DNA from: Streptococcus sp. WB01_FAA12
GTDB taxonomy: Bacteria > Bacillota > Bacilli > Lactobacillales > Streptococcaceae
Direction of reading: 5' to 3'
NCBI RefSeq assembly: GCF_012843315.1
Contig: NZ_JABAEX010000001.1
Location: 310,001 to 374,000, forward strand
DNA: 64,000 nucleotides
In this document: positions 34,380 to 44,093 of the stretch, piece after piece
How the letters are laid out: every line of letters starts with the position of its first letter
Position numbering within the stretch: the stretch's first letter is position 1
The notes under the pieces: model-generated
What the model was told of the DNA's origin: nothing
Seen by the model: only the letters and a program-made list of their open reading frames with translations
Database searches by the model: none
Translations under genes and position numbers: made by a program

Positions 34380-36090
34380 CAGTATCTTGCCGATCTGTTT
34401 CCCCGTTATTTGTCAGATTAAATGCTTTTTTCAATGTATCTAGAGTTTCAGCCTCTTCATAAGAACCTCGTAAGTAATCTTCCAAAAGCGGTTTAAGGTA
34501 ATCAGACCAGAGTAATTCATAGTCAAAATCTACATCCTTCAACTTAAGGAAATAACTTGGTCCGATATGATAATGACTATTTAACTCCTGAACGTTTTCG
34601 ATAGCAGCATTCAAATTTCTTAGACGAAGTTTTGCTTCTTCTGCATGGATATCTAGTTCTTTATCCAACATAGCAACTTGGCTTTCAGCAGTAACTTCAA
34701 TAAAACGGAAACGACGACGCATAGCAAAATCAAAGGTATCTACTGAACGGTCAATATCATTCATTGTTCCGATGATGTAGACATTTTCAGGAATATAAAA
34801 TTTGTCATCCGTTTCATGTAAATTAGCATACTGAGTAGAAATACTCCCCCTTTCACCACGATAACCAGGATCAATAGAGAAAAAGAGTTCCCCAAAAATC
34901 TTAGAAATCTCCCCACGGTTGATTTCATCGATGATGAAGACGAAGTTTTTCAATTCATTGTCTATTTCTATTACTTCCTCCTGAATACTCTCATTTTTTA
35001 TCATTTTGTAAAGTGTCAAATAATATGAATACTCTTGGGTAGCATTATTTTTGTTAAAAAACCGAGTTATATCTTTAACTTGTTTAAATTGAGATTCCGA
35101 AGTCAACATTGCTTCAATATCTTGAATTTTTAATTTTACTTTTTTTGATACCTCATTTTCAGGAATAGATATATAAATGTAGTCTTCATCAATTTCTGTA
35201 ATAAAAAAAGACGAGTTACGTGTTGTATATAATTTGTCAGATGGAAACTCCATACTAGAAAAATATTTTGAAATCTTTGCTGTTGATTTTTTTTCCTTTT
35301 CTAATTCAAACTTATCTTTCTGTGAATAAACCCAATTTTTCTCTGCTTTCTTACAAAACTTCTTAAAGATACCATCTTGTAATTCAAAACTTATCTGGCT
35401 ATTGTTAGAAACAGGCCTCAACCCCTCCACAAAATCCGTATAATCATAAGATGGGTGAAACTGTACAAATCCGATTTGGTCTTCGTTGCCATCCGTTAAT
35501 TCTTTGGCAATTTCTTTAGCAAGATAAGTTTTTCCTGTACCAGGAGCACCACGAAGGATGAGGTTTTTGGATGAAAGTAAAATATTCTTATACTCGTTGA
35601 TATTTTCTGAGGCATTTTCCTCGTTTTGAATATCTGAAATCTTATCTTTTTCAATATTAAAATCCACATATAACTCATCAAGACTTGAATATGGTAATGC
35701 GGATACTGTTGTATTGTCCCATTTCTTAGTTTCAAGAGAATTTAACTGGAAATCACCAAATTTACTAATCGGAATGATTTTAAATCGTCTTGGAAACCCT
35801 TCGAACTCACTATTTTCAACATATTGATAAGGACCAATTATTTTAGCCAAAAAAGAAGCCCGTAGATTCCTCCTAGGAACTACTACTAAATCTCCTATAC
35901 TGACTCCATGTTGAAGGAGTGCTACTTGATTCTCTTGTTTTCTAGGTCTTTCTTCCCCATTATAAGGATAATTTTTTTCTTCTATATTATCAAATCCGAT
36001 ATATAGAACATTATCCTTAAAAGATTTCTCATGCAATTTTGTGTTATTGGTTCCGCCAACTGAAATTTTCCAGACTCTTATATTCGACAT
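34357..36090 (-). CDS. mcrB: McrB-type GTPase subunit of a modification-dependent restriction system
   Basis: 577 aa from the ATG at 36090 (GGAGG five bases before it; a longer frame has no site). The N-terminal domain (1-150) is probably the modified-DNA reader, and its GDLVVVPRRNLRASFLAKI segment resembles PUA/EVE-like readers. Then AAA+ motifs: Walker A GAPGTGKT (near 183), Walker B FIIDEINRGE and the McrB-specific MNDIDRS with the RRRF arginine finger region. GTP-driven partner of McrC. The pair is a defence module between guaC and the leu operon. Confidence 0.92.
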   Translation of the reverse strand: MSNIRVWKISVGGTNNTKLHEKSFKDNVLYIGFDNIEEKNYPYNGEERPRKQENQVALLQHGVSIGDLVVVPRRNLRASFLAKIIGPYQYVENSEFEGFPRRFKIIPISKFGDFQLNSLETKKWDNTTVSALPYSSLDELYVDFNIEKDKISDIQNEENASENINEYKNILLSSKNLILRGAPGTGKTYLAKEIAKELTDGNEDQIGFVQFHPSYDYTDFVEGLRPVSNNSQISFELQDGIFKKFCKKAEKNWVYSQKDKFELEKEKKSTAKISKYFSSMEFPSDKLYTTRNSSFFITEIDEDYIYISIPENEVSKKVKLKIQDIEAMLTSESQFKQVKDITRFFNKNNATQEYSYYLTLYKMIKNESIQEEVIEIDNELKNFVFIIDEINRGEISKIFGELFFSIDPGYRGERGSISTQYANLHETDDKFYIPENVYIIGTMNDIDRSVDTFDFAMRRRFRFIEVTAESQVAMLDKELDIHAEEAKLRLRNLNAAIENVQELNSHYHIGPSYFLKLKDVDFDYELLWSDYLKPLLEDYLRGSYEEAETLDTLKKAFNLTNNGETDRQDTGDNDADN

Positions 36091-36170
36091 AAATTCCTCC
36101 ATTTTCACATTAACATATAATACCTTTTTATATAATAACACTATTAAAGAAACAAAACAAGGAATTAAAC

Positions 36171-36212
36171 AAAAAGCCCAGTGTAGAGAGCTTTATTCCC
36201 TCATAACACTAG
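36171..36212 (-). terminator. Terminator of the leu operon
   Basis: CCAGTGT (36178-36184) with ACACTAG (36206-36212), long loop, minus-strand GCTTTTTG. Confidence 0.6.
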
Positions 36213-36226
36213 ACTTCTTTTTTATC

Positions 36227-37006
36227 TTAATAATACTCACCCTGACGGTAGTCCCATGAGTTAAAGGTATCTGACAGGTGCATCATGATTTTATCAATGT
36301 CGAGTCCTTTTCGGATCACAACAGGAGCTGGTGAGATTGAACGGGCTCCTCCTTGTTCTGGGATTAGTTTGCCGTCTTTATCAACCATAGACACCATTAC
36401 ACCTTGTTCGTAGCGCGTTTCAATCGTTTTGTCCGGTTGGATGGATGCAACATAGTCGTCTGCTTCGATGACAAGGTCCACTGCTCCTTCGATACGTTCT
36501 CCGATTCCTTCTACCTTACCACGGTTTCCTTTTCCAGATGGGTTAGCTGATGAGGCGTAGACCATTTTACCTTCTTCCCAAAGTTTAGCAGCCAACTGTT
36601 CACCAGCTTTACCAAACTTGATGACAAAACAGCTAGTACCACGCACGTCGGTCATGAGCTCTTCACGACCATCACCATAAGCTTTGAGTTTTTCAAAAGC
36701 TTCTGGTTTCCATGGAAGGATACAACCTAGAAGAATATCTTCGTCCCAATGTTTTTGGTAGAAAGCTTCAATTTCTGGGTTGAGTTGTGCTAAAGCGCGA
36801 AGCTCATCCATGCTACCGCAGAGAACCACGCCTGGCTTGTTACGGTTACGTTCTTTAGCTTCAAATTTGCGTTCAAGTCCTGCCTTGTCGCTGGTCATGA
36901 TGATATAGCCGACTTTGGTAGGGCAAACAATACAACCGCCCTCACCTTTTAAAATGTCATAGCCTTCTTGTGAAAGTGTTCCCTTCCATTGGATGTGTTT
37001 TGTCAT
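36227..37006 (-). CDS. Sua5/YciO/YrdC-domain protein
   Basis: 259 aa from the ATG at 37006, preceded by AAGGAA. The YrdC-fold motifs are present: PTKVGYIIM in the N-terminal part, RNRNKPGVVL, and SSANPSGKGNRG near 165. It lacks the C-terminal Sua5 domain, so it is a stand-alone YrdC/YciO type. Classical members make threonylcarbamoyl-AMP for tRNA t6A; this divergent paralogue may do something else. It is the last gene after leuD (16-nt gap), an unexpected member of a leucine operon. Confidence 0.82.
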   Translation of the reverse strand: MTKHIQWKGTLSQEGYDILKGEGGCIVCPTKVGYIIMTSDKAGLERKFEAKERNRNKPGVVLCGSMDELRALAQLNPEIEAFYQKHWDEDILLGCILPWKPEAFEKLKAYGDGREELMTDVRGTSCFVIKFGKAGEQLAAKLWEEGKMVYASSANPSGKGNRGKVEGIGERIEGAVDLVIEADDYVASIQPDKTIETRYEQGVMVSMVDKDGKLIPEQGGARSISPAPVVIRKGLDIDKIMMHLSDTFNSWDYRQGEYY

Positions 37007-37022
37007 AGTTCTAGTTCCTTTT

Positions 37023-37616
37023 CTATTCCTGCCAGTAGGCTGGTCGTTGTTTTTCATAGACAGCAATCAAATCTTCATACTGCAAAGTAATACCGATATC
37101 ATCTAAACCATTTAAGAGCTTGTGTTTCCATTCACTATCGATTTCGAAAGTGAATTCTCCGACTGGTGAGATGATTTTCTGTTGTTCCAAGTCCACAGTT
37201 ACCTGATCAGTTGGTTGCAAGTTGGCTAGTTTCTCTCTAACCTCCCTAGGCTGAACAATAGGCAACATGCCATTATTGAGTTCATTATTGTAATGAATGT
37301 CTCCAAAAGACCCTGCAATCACGACCTTAAAACCATAGTCGGCTAGAGCCCAAGCTGCGTGTTCTCTCGAAGAACCTGCCCCAAAGTTATCCCCTGAGAT
37401 GAGGATACTGGCTTTTCGGTATTCAGGTCGATTAAAGACAAAGTCTGGATCCTCTGTGTAGTTATCGTCTAGATAACGCCAAGCATACATGAGGTACTTA
37501 CCAAAGCCTTTTTTATCAATCAACTTGAGAAACTGCTTGGGGAGGATTTGGTCGGTATCAATGTTATCATTCATAAGAGGAACGGTCGTTCCCGTATAAA
37601 CTGTAAATTTCTCCAT
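37023..37616 (-). CDS. leuD: 3-isopropylmalate dehydratase small subunit
   Basis: 197 aa, aconitase swivel domain. [12 protein letters not shown] near 20 and [18 protein letters not shown] near 75 are diagnostic. With LeuC it isomerises 2- to 3-isopropylmalate. It starts 9 nt after leuC. Confidence 0.96.
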   Translation of the reverse strand: MEKFTVYTGTTVPLMNDNIDTDQILPKQFLKLIDKKGFGKYLMYAWRYLDDNYTEDPDFVFNRPEYRKASILISGDNFGAGSSREHAAWALADYGFKVVIAGSFGDIHYNNELNNGMLPIVQPREVREKLANLQPTDQVTVDLEQQKIISPVGEFTFEIDSEWKHKLLNGLDDIGITLQYEDLIAVYEKQRPAYWQE

Positions 37617-37625
37617 ATCCTCTCC

Positions 37626-39008
37626 TTACTGGGCTTCTGGCATCTGCCGAACATCTACGAAACGCCCTGCAATAGCTGCTGCCGCTGCCATGGCTGGACT
37701 ACAGAGATGGGTCTTAGCGCCAAATCCCTGTCTATCTTCAAAGTTTCGATTACTGGTTGAAGCACAGTGCACGCCATCAGGTACCTTGTCTGGATTCATC
37801 CCTAGACACATGGAGCAACCTGGGTCTCTCCACTCAAAGCCAGCATCCAGAAAGACCTTGTCCAAGCCCAACTTCTCAGCCGCTCGTTTCACAGGACGAG
37901 AACCTGGCACTACTATTGCTGTTAAGTTGGGAGCAATCTTCTTCCCTTTAACAAATCGAGCAGCCAGTTGCAAATCACTGAGACGAGCATTGGTACAAGA
38001 TCCAATAAAGATATAACCTAGTTCAATATCTGCTGGCTTTTGACCAGGCTCCAAATCCATATAATTATAGGCGCGCTCATCATTTATATCCTTTATTTCA
38101 GGAAATCTACTGTCAAAGTCAACTCCCATAGCTGGATTGGTTCCCCAAGTCACCATAGGAGCCAAGTCAGAGACATCCATCTGGATAACCTTATCATAAA
38201 CAGCATCATCATCGCTGACTAGGGTTTTCCAATCGGCAACCGCCTCCTCGAAAGCTTCGGGAACACATTCCCGTCCCTTGAGATAGTCATAGGTAGTCTG
38301 ATCTGGATTCATGATTCCCATCTTGGAGCCAAATTCGATGGACATATTGCAGATGGTCATTCTCTCTTCCATGGTCAAAGCATCAATCGCTTGCCCACGA
38401 TATTCCACCACATATCCTACACCACAAGCAACGCCATACTTGGCAATCAAGGCGAGAATGTAATCCTTGGAATAGACTCCTTTTTGAGGAACACCAGTGA
38501 ATTCCACCAACATTTTCTTGGGTTTTACCTGCCAGAGTGTCTGTGTAGCAAAGACATGCTCGACCTCACTGGTCCCAATTCCAAAGGCGATAGCTCCAAA
38601 AGCTCCGTGAGTTGCCGTATGACTGTCTCCACAGACGATGAATTTCCCTGGTTGCGTCCGTCCTGTTTCTGGACCTACCATGTGAACAATCCCCTGCTTT
38701 TCAGAACCGTGGGCCGCATGTTCAATCCCAAACTCCTCAACATTTTCAGCAAGCTTATCAATTTGAGCCTTAGAAATCACATCTCGAATATCGTAGATAT
38801 TGACGGTCGGAACATTATGATCAAAGGTTCCAAATGTCAAGTCTGGCCGTCTCAATCTGCGACCTGCATCTCGTAATCCTTGAAAAGCCTGGGGACTAGT
38901 CACTTCATGAATATAGTGCTGATCCACATACATGAGTTGGGGCTGCCCCTCTTCTCCTGTGATGACATGGCGGTCCCATAATTTATCAAAAATTGATTTT
39001 CCTGCCAT
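37626..39008 (-). CDS. leuC: 3-isopropylmalate dehydratase large subunit
   Basis: 460 aa, aconitase family. The 4Fe-4S cysteines are visible: [11 protein letters not shown] (near 345) and [10 protein letters not shown] (near 407). Substrate and active-site segments [13 protein letters not shown] and SNRNFEGRQG-like [10 protein letters not shown] are also present. Note Asp in place of the usual Gly in the latter, a mild variant. It forms a heterodimer with LeuD. The start lies 3 nt after the DUF1294 gene stop. Confidence 0.96.
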   Translation of the reverse strand: MAGKSIFDKLWDRHVITGEEGQPQLMYVDQHYIHEVTSPQAFQGLRDAGRRLRRPDLTFGTFDHNVPTVNIYDIRDVISKAQIDKLAENVEEFGIEHAAHGSEKQGIVHMVGPETGRTQPGKFIVCGDSHTATHGAFGAIAFGIGTSEVEHVFATQTLWQVKPKKMLVEFTGVPQKGVYSKDYILALIAKYGVACGVGYVVEYRGQAIDALTMEERMTICNMSIEFGSKMGIMNPDQTTYDYLKGRECVPEAFEEAVADWKTLVSDDDAVYDKVIQMDVSDLAPMVTWGTNPAMGVDFDSRFPEIKDINDERAYNYMDLEPGQKPADIELGYIFIGSCTNARLSDLQLAARFVKGKKIAPNLTAIVVPGSRPVKRAAEKLGLDKVFLDAGFEWRDPGCSMCLGMNPDKVPDGVHCASTSNRNFEDRQGFGAKTHLCSPAMAAAAAIAGRFVDVRQMPEAQ

Positions 39009-39011
39009 CCA

Positions 39012-39281
39012 TTACCTCCAAATAAAATATAAGGCTACTAGTGTGGTTACCATCCCGAGAAACCAAACTGTTTTAAAATACCATTTTCTAGTCTTGTGGT
39101 GAAAGGTGATTCCTGCCAACCAGGCACCAAAACCACCACAGACAAGAGCTATAGTCAAGAGAATTTTCTCTGGGATGCGCCAAGCACCTCTCCTTGCCTT
39201 GGATTTGTCAATGCCATAAATCAAGAAAACCATGACATTCCAAAGCAAAAGGACTAGAGTAATTTTTTCATCTAACTTCAT
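39012..39281 (-). CDS. DUF1294-family small membrane protein
   Basis: 89 aa with three membrane helices. The family core YGIDKSKARRGAWRIPEK (about 23-40) is clear and is followed by GGFGAWLAGITFHHKTRKWYF. Function unknown. It overlaps leuB by 4 nt and lies 3 nt before leuC, so it is translated as part of the leucine operon. Confidence 0.88.
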   Translation of the reverse strand: MKLDEKITLVLLLWNVMVFLIYGIDKSKARRGAWRIPEKILLTIALVCGGFGAWLAGITFHHKTRKWYFKTVWFLGMVTTLVALYFIWR

Positions 39282-40315
39282 AACCTTGCAATAATAGCTT
39301 CCGTCATTTCCTTGGTCGAAGCCTGACCTCCTATATCTCTTGTTAAAATTCCTGCTGCCAAACTAGCTTCTACCGCATGTTCGATACGCTCCGCATCTTC
39401 AAAACGTCCAAAACTATCTCTCAGCATCATGGCCACTGATAAAATCATGGAAATAGGATTGGCAATTCCTTGACCTGCAATATCAGGCGCTGAACCGTGA
39501 ATGGGCTCATAGAGACTTGGTCCATTTTCAGAGTGACTGGCTGACGGCATGACCCCAAGTGTGCCAGATAGAACGCTTGATTCATCTGATAGAATATCTC
39601 CGAAAAGATTCTCCGTCACGATGACATCAAACTTAGCAGGATTGGTAATCATGAGTATAGCAGCTGAGTCTACTAGCTGATGCTCTAAGATTACATCTGG
39701 GAAGTCCTGTGCGACTTCCTCAGCTACTCTGCGCCAGAGTTTTGATGTCGCTAGAACATTCTGCTTATCTATACTGGTAACGATTTTTCTACGATTTCTT
39801 GCAATTTCAAATGCCTTGCGAATAATCCGCTCTACTTCCTCATAGCTGTAGTCGTTGATATCACGGGCTTTGCGCTCTTCAAGGATATGATCCCCAAAGT
39901 AAATACCACCTGTCAACTCACGCACAACGACAAAGTCAACACCAGCAATTCGTTCCGGTTTGAGTGGTGACAAATGCTTGAGACTATCAAAGATTTTTAC
40001 GGGGCGAATATTAGCATAAAGATTGAGTTCCTTACGAAGAGCCAGCAAGCCTTGTTCAGGACGAATCACTGCCCCATCATATTGAGGACTACCGATAGCT
40101 GCTAGGAGAATAGCATCTGCATCTCTACATGCCTTGAGGGTTTCATCAGGTAAGGGATGCCCCTCAGCATCAATACCTGCACCCCCAAAGGGGCATCTGT
40201 CAATCTCATAGTCAAAACCTGTTTTTGAAGCTAGAGCTTCCAGAACCACTAAACCAGCTTCCATAATTTCTGGGCCAATTCCATCCCCTGCTAGAGCTAC
40301 TATTTTCTTTGTCAT
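39278..40315 (-). CDS. leuB: 3-isopropylmalate dehydrogenase
   Basis: 345 aa, isocitrate/isopropylmalate dehydrogenase family. GDGIGPEIM (10-18), substrate Arg region, ENLFGDILSDESSVLSGTLG (near 237) and the NAD-binding EPIHGSAPDIAGQG are all present. It makes 2-ketoisocaproate precursor. It starts 11 nt after leuA. Confidence 0.97.
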   Translation of the reverse strand: MTKKIVALAGDGIGPEIMEAGLVVLEALASKTGFDYEIDRCPFGGAGIDAEGHPLPDETLKACRDADAILLAAIGSPQYDGAVIRPEQGLLALRKELNLYANIRPVKIFDSLKHLSPLKPERIAGVDFVVVRELTGGIYFGDHILEERKARDINDYSYEEVERIIRKAFEIARNRRKIVTSIDKQNVLATSKLWRRVAEEVAQDFPDVILEHQLVDSAAILMITNPAKFDVIVTENLFGDILSDESSVLSGTLGVMPSASHSENGPSLYEPIHGSAPDIAGQGIANPISMILSVAMMLRDSFGRFEDAERIEHAVEASLAAGILTRDIGGQASTKEMTEAIIARL

Positions 40316-40326
40316 AGCCTTCTCCT

Positions 40327-41889
40327 TTACACACTAGGCATGTCTCGGTAGGAAACACTACGCCCCATCTCACCTGCATTCTCTTTTTGAACAAAGGTAT
40401 TGGCATTTATATAGGCAATAGCCGAAGCCTTCAATACATCGAAGTCAAGACCTGCTGCGTTAAAGATGGTTTCTGTATCTCTGTTTTCAACAGTGACCAA
40501 GACTCGAGCCTGGGCATCGATCCCATCTGTTACCGCATCGATAGTGTAGGATACCAAACGGACGGATTGGTTAAAGAACTTATCGATAGCGTTAAAGATT
40601 GCTTCAACGGAACCTTGCCCTGTCGCATTAAATTCGACTTTCTCACCATCCATATTTGCTAGGCTAACGAGTGCTTCAATGTCATTGTCTGCATGAGTTT
40701 GAAGTTGTAAATCATCAAAGTGAAAGCCTTCTGGATTTTCAACCATGGTTCCAGCGACCAGCGCACGAATATCTGCATCTGTGATTTCTTGCTTTTTGTC
40801 CGCTAGTGCCTTGAACTTAGCAAAGAGTGGTTTGATGTCTTCTTCAGTAAAGTCTAGAGCCAAATCTCTTAGTTTTTCAACAAAGGCATGGCGACCAGAC
40901 AATTTTCCAAGCGGAAGACTATTACTCTTAACACCAACCAATTCAGGTGTGATGATTTCATAAGTGAGAGGATTTTTAAGGACTCCATCTTGGTGAATAC
41001 CAGACTCATGAGAGAAGGCATTTCCACCGACCACCGCCTTGTTTTTAGGAACAGGAATACCTGAGAAGCGAGAAACCATTTCTGAAGTATTGATGGTTTC
41101 GTTTAGGACAATGCTTGTCTCTGCTTGGTAGTAATCTTGGCGAATATTGAGCGCCACTGCAATTTCTTCCAAAGCAGCATTGCCAGCACGTTCCCCGATA
41201 CCATTGATGGTTCCTTCGACTCGTCCTGCACCGTTCTTGACAGCAGCAAGGCTGTTAGCCACTGCCATTCCGAGGTCATCATGACAGTGAGGCGAATAGA
41301 TGATCTGACGATTGGTCTTGACATTCTCAATCAAGTGTTTGAAGATGGCACCATATTCCTCTGGCGTCGTAAATCCAACCGTGTCAGGGATATTGATATA
41401 AGTTGCCCCAGCATCCACTGCTGTCTGTACAACTTGCAAGAGGAAATCCAACTCGGTTCTGGTCGCATCCTCTGGAGAAAATTCTACGATTTTAAACTTA
41501 GAACGGGCATAGGAAACATGCTCACTAATTGCTTCCAAAATCTCTTCCTTGCTCTTATTGAGCTTATACTTGCGGTGAATCGGACTGGTCGCGATAAAGA
41601 CGTGAACCTGTGGATACTTGGCATCCTTGAGCGCCTCATAACAAGCATCTATATCAGACTTGACCGAACGTGCCAAACCCGTCACTGCCGTTTTCTTCAA
41701 GACCTTAGCAATTTCCTGAACCGCCAAAAATGAATCTGGACTCGCCGCCGGAAAACCAGCTTCGATTGCTGAAATGCCCCATTTCTCCAGCTGTCTTGCA
41801 ATGGCGACCTTTTCCTTGATTGAAAAATTAACACCTGGTGTCTGCTCACCATCACGAAGACTGGTATCTAGAAACTCAACTCTACGCAT
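40327..41889 (-). CDS. leuA: 2-isopropylmalate synthase
   Basis: 520 aa, full-length LeuA with TIM barrel and C-terminal leucine-sensing regulatory domain. [16 protein letters not shown] (8-23) is the family signature; the [16 protein letters not shown] metal site lies near 205. First committed step of leucine synthesis, subject to feedback inhibition by leucine. GGGGGAA-type site upstream. Controlled by the leader-peptide attenuator at 41921-42054. Confidence 0.97.
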   Translation of the reverse strand: MRRVEFLDTSLRDGEQTPGVNFSIKEKVAIARQLEKWGISAIEAGFPAASPDSFLAVQEIAKVLKKTAVTGLARSVKSDIDACYEALKDAKYPQVHVFIATSPIHRKYKLNKSKEEILEAISEHVSYARSKFKIVEFSPEDATRTELDFLLQVVQTAVDAGATYINIPDTVGFTTPEEYGAIFKHLIENVKTNRQIIYSPHCHDDLGMAVANSLAAVKNGAGRVEGTINGIGERAGNAALEEIAVALNIRQDYYQAETSIVLNETINTSEMVSRFSGIPVPKNKAVVGGNAFSHESGIHQDGVLKNPLTYEIITPELVGVKSNSLPLGKLSGRHAFVEKLRDLALDFTEEDIKPLFAKFKALADKKQEITDADIRALVAGTMVENPEGFHFDDLQLQTHADNDIEALVSLANMDGEKVEFNATGQGSVEAIFNAIDKFFNQSVRLVSYTIDAVTDGIDAQARVLVTVENRDTETIFNAAGLDFDVLKASAIAYINANTFVQKENAGEMGRSVSYRDMPSV

Positions 41890-41920
41890 GAGAATTCCCC
41901 CTTCAAAATTTCAGTATAGA

Positions 41921-41955
41921 AAAAACATCTCGCTCGGAAACCCAAGCGAGATGTT
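41921..41955 (-). terminator. Attenuator terminator of the leu operon
   Basis: 11-bp stem AACATCTCGCT/AGCGAGATGTT (41924-41934, 41945-41955) with a minus-strand T6 tract, 31 nt before leuA. Its 5' arm contains CGCTTGG, which can instead pair with an upstream CCAAGCG to form an antiterminator. Confidence 0.9.
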
Positions 41956-42000
41956 GATTTACTCCCGCTTGGTAAGCCAAACAGGACTAATGCTTCTGCA

Positions 42001-42054
42001 CTAGCCCGAGTACCTCAACAACAAAGCAAATTGATTAAACTTAGCTGTTTTCAT
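42001..42054 (-). CDS. leu operon leader peptide
   Basis: MKTAKFNQFALLLRYSG, 17 aa, with three consecutive Leu codons (all TTG) and AAGGAG upstream. It lies between the promoter and the attenuator. Ribosome stalling at the Leu codons under leucine shortage should favour the antiterminator. The leader peptide was identified by position, ribosome site and LLL run. Confidence 0.88.
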   Translation of the reverse strand: MKTAKFNQFALLLRYSG

Positions 42055-42090
42055 GTTTGACTTTCTCCTTCGTTTGATGTCTTGTTAAGT

Positions 42091-42119
42091 ATTTTAGCAT
42101 AGGAAAAATCTCTTGTCAA
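42091..42119 (-). promoter_or_regulatory. Promoter of the leu operon
   Basis: Minus strand TTGACA (42114-42119), 17-bp spacer, TAAAAT (42091-42096). Confidence 0.88.
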
Positions 42120-42203
42120 GAAAAAATCCAATATTTTCTGAAAATTTCTTCAGTAAAGAATATTTTGCTAATTAAAAGTATTTGAAAACACAAGGGAATT
42201 TCC

Positions 42204-42860
42204 TTACTTTTTCAAAGTCAAATTCCAACTGATTTCTAGCAAATCTAGAACGTCATCATCAGATAAACTATCATCAAGAGTAAGACTAATCCAGTAACGT
42301 TTGTTCATATGAAAGGCTGGATAAATGCCCTTTTTTGAAAGTAAATGAGCCACTTGGTCGTGTTTGATATTGACTGCTTCGACTAGCCCTTCTCTGCCCT
42401 TTTCCAACTTATCCCAAGGAATTCTCATTAAAACTGCATACCACTTTTGATTGCCTTCATGGCGCAATACAGCTGTATCAGGCGACTTTTCCCACAGATA
42501 CTCCAACTGATTACCATACTTTTCCTGAACTTTAGCCATGATACGCTTAGTCTGAGGGCAGATAAAATCCTGCACGTCAAAACAAGCCTTCCGAATCTGG
42601 TAGAGAATCTCCAGACAAGCCTGACGGACACTTCCAACAAAAGTCCCTCTCATACTTTCCATATGGACTTGAGGATAGAGATCACCCGTTTCCTGGTCAA
42701 AAACCTGAAAACTCACATTATCAGGAGTGATGGAGACTGTCATGATAAAGTCACCCTGTAAAATCTGGCAACTATAGGTCCAGACTTCTCCATTTTCTAC
42801 AAAACCATAGGCATGAGCTTTTTCTTTATTAAACTGATAAGATTTAAAAATTTCAAACAT
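42204..42860 (-). CDS. MmcQ/YjbR-family protein
   Basis: 218 aa. The C-terminal half (from about 110) has the YjbR/CyaY-like fold pattern: YLWEKSPDTAVLRHEGNQKWYAVLM and a conserved KRYWISLTLD strand. The N-terminal half is a beta-rich extension found in longer streptococcal members. DNA binding has been proposed for the family; the role is unknown. It has no clear ribosome site and begins 6 nt after a terminator hairpin. Confidence 0.8.
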   Translation of the reverse strand: MFEIFKSYQFNKEKAHAYGFVENGEVWTYSCQILQGDFIMTVSITPDNVSFQVFDQETGDLYPQVHMESMRGTFVGSVRQACLEILYQIRKACFDVQDFICPQTKRIMAKVQEKYGNQLEYLWEKSPDTAVLRHEGNQKWYAVLMRIPWDKLEKGREGLVEAVNIKHDQVAHLLSKKGIYPAFHMNKRYWISLTLDDSLSDDDVLDLLEISWNLTLKK

Positions 42861-42865
42861 AAGTG

Positions 42866-42893
42866 AAAACTGCTACCAAAAGCTAGCAGTTCC
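42866..42893 (-). terminator. Terminator after cutC
   Basis: AACTGCTA/TAGCAGTT stem with a minus-strand TTTTCACTT tail, directly before the MmcQ/YjbR gene. Confidence 0.65.
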
Positions 42894-42903
42894 TTTCTTT
42901 TTT

Positions 42904-43536
42904 TTAAAAGACAACCTTAGTTCCATGCAATTGTGTCACGCCCAGCTGGTCGATAAAGGTTTGACGGTTATCTAAGTCAATTCCCCCACCTGGTAAGATT
43001 TCAATTTTACCAGCAGCATGTTCCAAAATTCTGTGATAGTGGGCAAAACGTTTTTCTAACGAGTCGCCAGACACACCAGCACGAGTTAAGATACGGGTGA
43101 CACCAGCTTGGCTGAGCCAGTCAATGGCTTCCAACTGGTCTTCATCACTTAATTCATCAAAGGCCATGTGGAAGACAATTTCCATTCCTTTTGATGCAGC
43201 AATCAGCTTCTCAAGATTAACCTTGTCCAACTTCTTATCAGCAGTTAAAGCACCAAAGACGACTCCTTGGCTACCTGCTTGAGCAGTTAAACGAATGTCT
43301 TCCAGCATAATTGCTATTTCAAGATCATGATAGACAAAGTCGCCACCACGTGGACGAATCATAGTCATGATGGTGGTGTCGTAGTTAGCTGCCAGTTCAA
43401 CCGCTGCCTTGGTCACTCCATAGCTAGGTGTTGTTCCTCCCACTGCTAGATTGTCACAAAGTTCGATTCGACGAGCTCCAGCCTGCATAGCTTTTTCAAG
43501 CAAGGTCACATTTTCAGCACAAAATTCGTAAATCAT
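42904..43536 (-). CDS. cutC: CutC-family protein
   Basis: 210 aa TIM-barrel protein of the CutC family. MIYEFCAEN at the start, GARRIELCDNLAVGGTTPSYG (20-40) and MIRPRGGDFVY near 60 are diagnostic. It was named for copper homeostasis in E. coli, though a direct copper role is disputed. AAGGAG precedes the ATG. Confidence 0.92.
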   Translation of the reverse strand: MIYEFCAENVTLLEKAMQAGARRIELCDNLAVGGTTPSYGVTKAAVELAANYDTTIMTMIRPRGGDFVYHDLEIAIMLEDIRLTAQAGSQGVVFGALTADKKLDKVNLEKLIAASKGMEIVFHMAFDELSDEDQLEAIDWLSQAGVTRILTRAGVSGDSLEKRFAHYHRILEHAAGKIEILPGGGIDLDNRQTFIDQLGVTQLHGTKVVF

Positions 43537-43628
43537 TTGATTCTCCTTGATGTTTTCTTTAAATTTATTATATCATATTATTTAAATATGCTTTCATTTT
43601 TATCAAAGGAATGATCAAATTTCTAAAA

Positions 43629-43988
43629 CTAATCCTTATCAGGAATTACTTTAAAGAGATAGTAGGTGATAAAGACAGTCAAGGCTCCCAGACCAATTTT
43701 GACTGGCAAAAGAGGGGCAAAATAAATAGAAATCCCCATCAAGATATAGATGGATACGATGATTTTTTTCTTGCGTTCTCGCGCGATAGACTTAGTTTCC
43801 CGAAAATCAGCTACATAAGTCTGATAGAGCTTGGTATGGTAAAGCCAGTCTTCAAAACGCTTAGAGGATTTTGAAAAGCAAGCGATTGATAATAAAAGAA
43901 AGGGCGTTGTTGGCAAGAGCGGCAGGACAACACCTACAAGAGCTAGAGCCAAAGAAATAAAACCAATACAGAAATAAATAATGCGCAT
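43629..43988 (-). CDS. YbaN/DUF454-family membrane protein
   Basis: 119 aa with membrane helices near 5-40 and 78-113. LPTTPFLLLSIACFSKSSKRFEDWL is the DUF454 core. Function unknown. Single gene between cutC and topA. Confidence 0.88.
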   Translation of the reverse strand: MRIIYFCIGFISLALALVGVVLPLLPTTPFLLLSIACFSKSSKRFEDWLYHTKLYQTYVADFRETKSIARERKKKIIVSIYILMGISIYFAPLLPVKIGLGALTVFITYYLFKVIPDKD

Positions 43989-44060
43989 GTCTTCTCCTAA
44001 TAAAATAATCTTCTACTAGTTTCCCACAAAATGAGGAAATTTGTCAAGTTTAAACTAAAA

Positions 44061-44088
44061 AGAGCCTGAAATTCATTTTCAGGACTCT
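44061..44088 (-). terminator. Terminator after topA
   Basis: AGAG-CCTGAAA/TTTCAGG-CTCT stem with a minus-strand TTTTTAG tract, overlapping nothing, 6 nt after the topA stop. Confidence 0.85.
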
Positions 44089-44093
44089 TCATT

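Noticed and set aside
41890-42060. T-box leader for leuA
   Set aside because: No T-box motif or specifier stem; a leader peptide with LLL and mutually exclusive hairpins explains the region.
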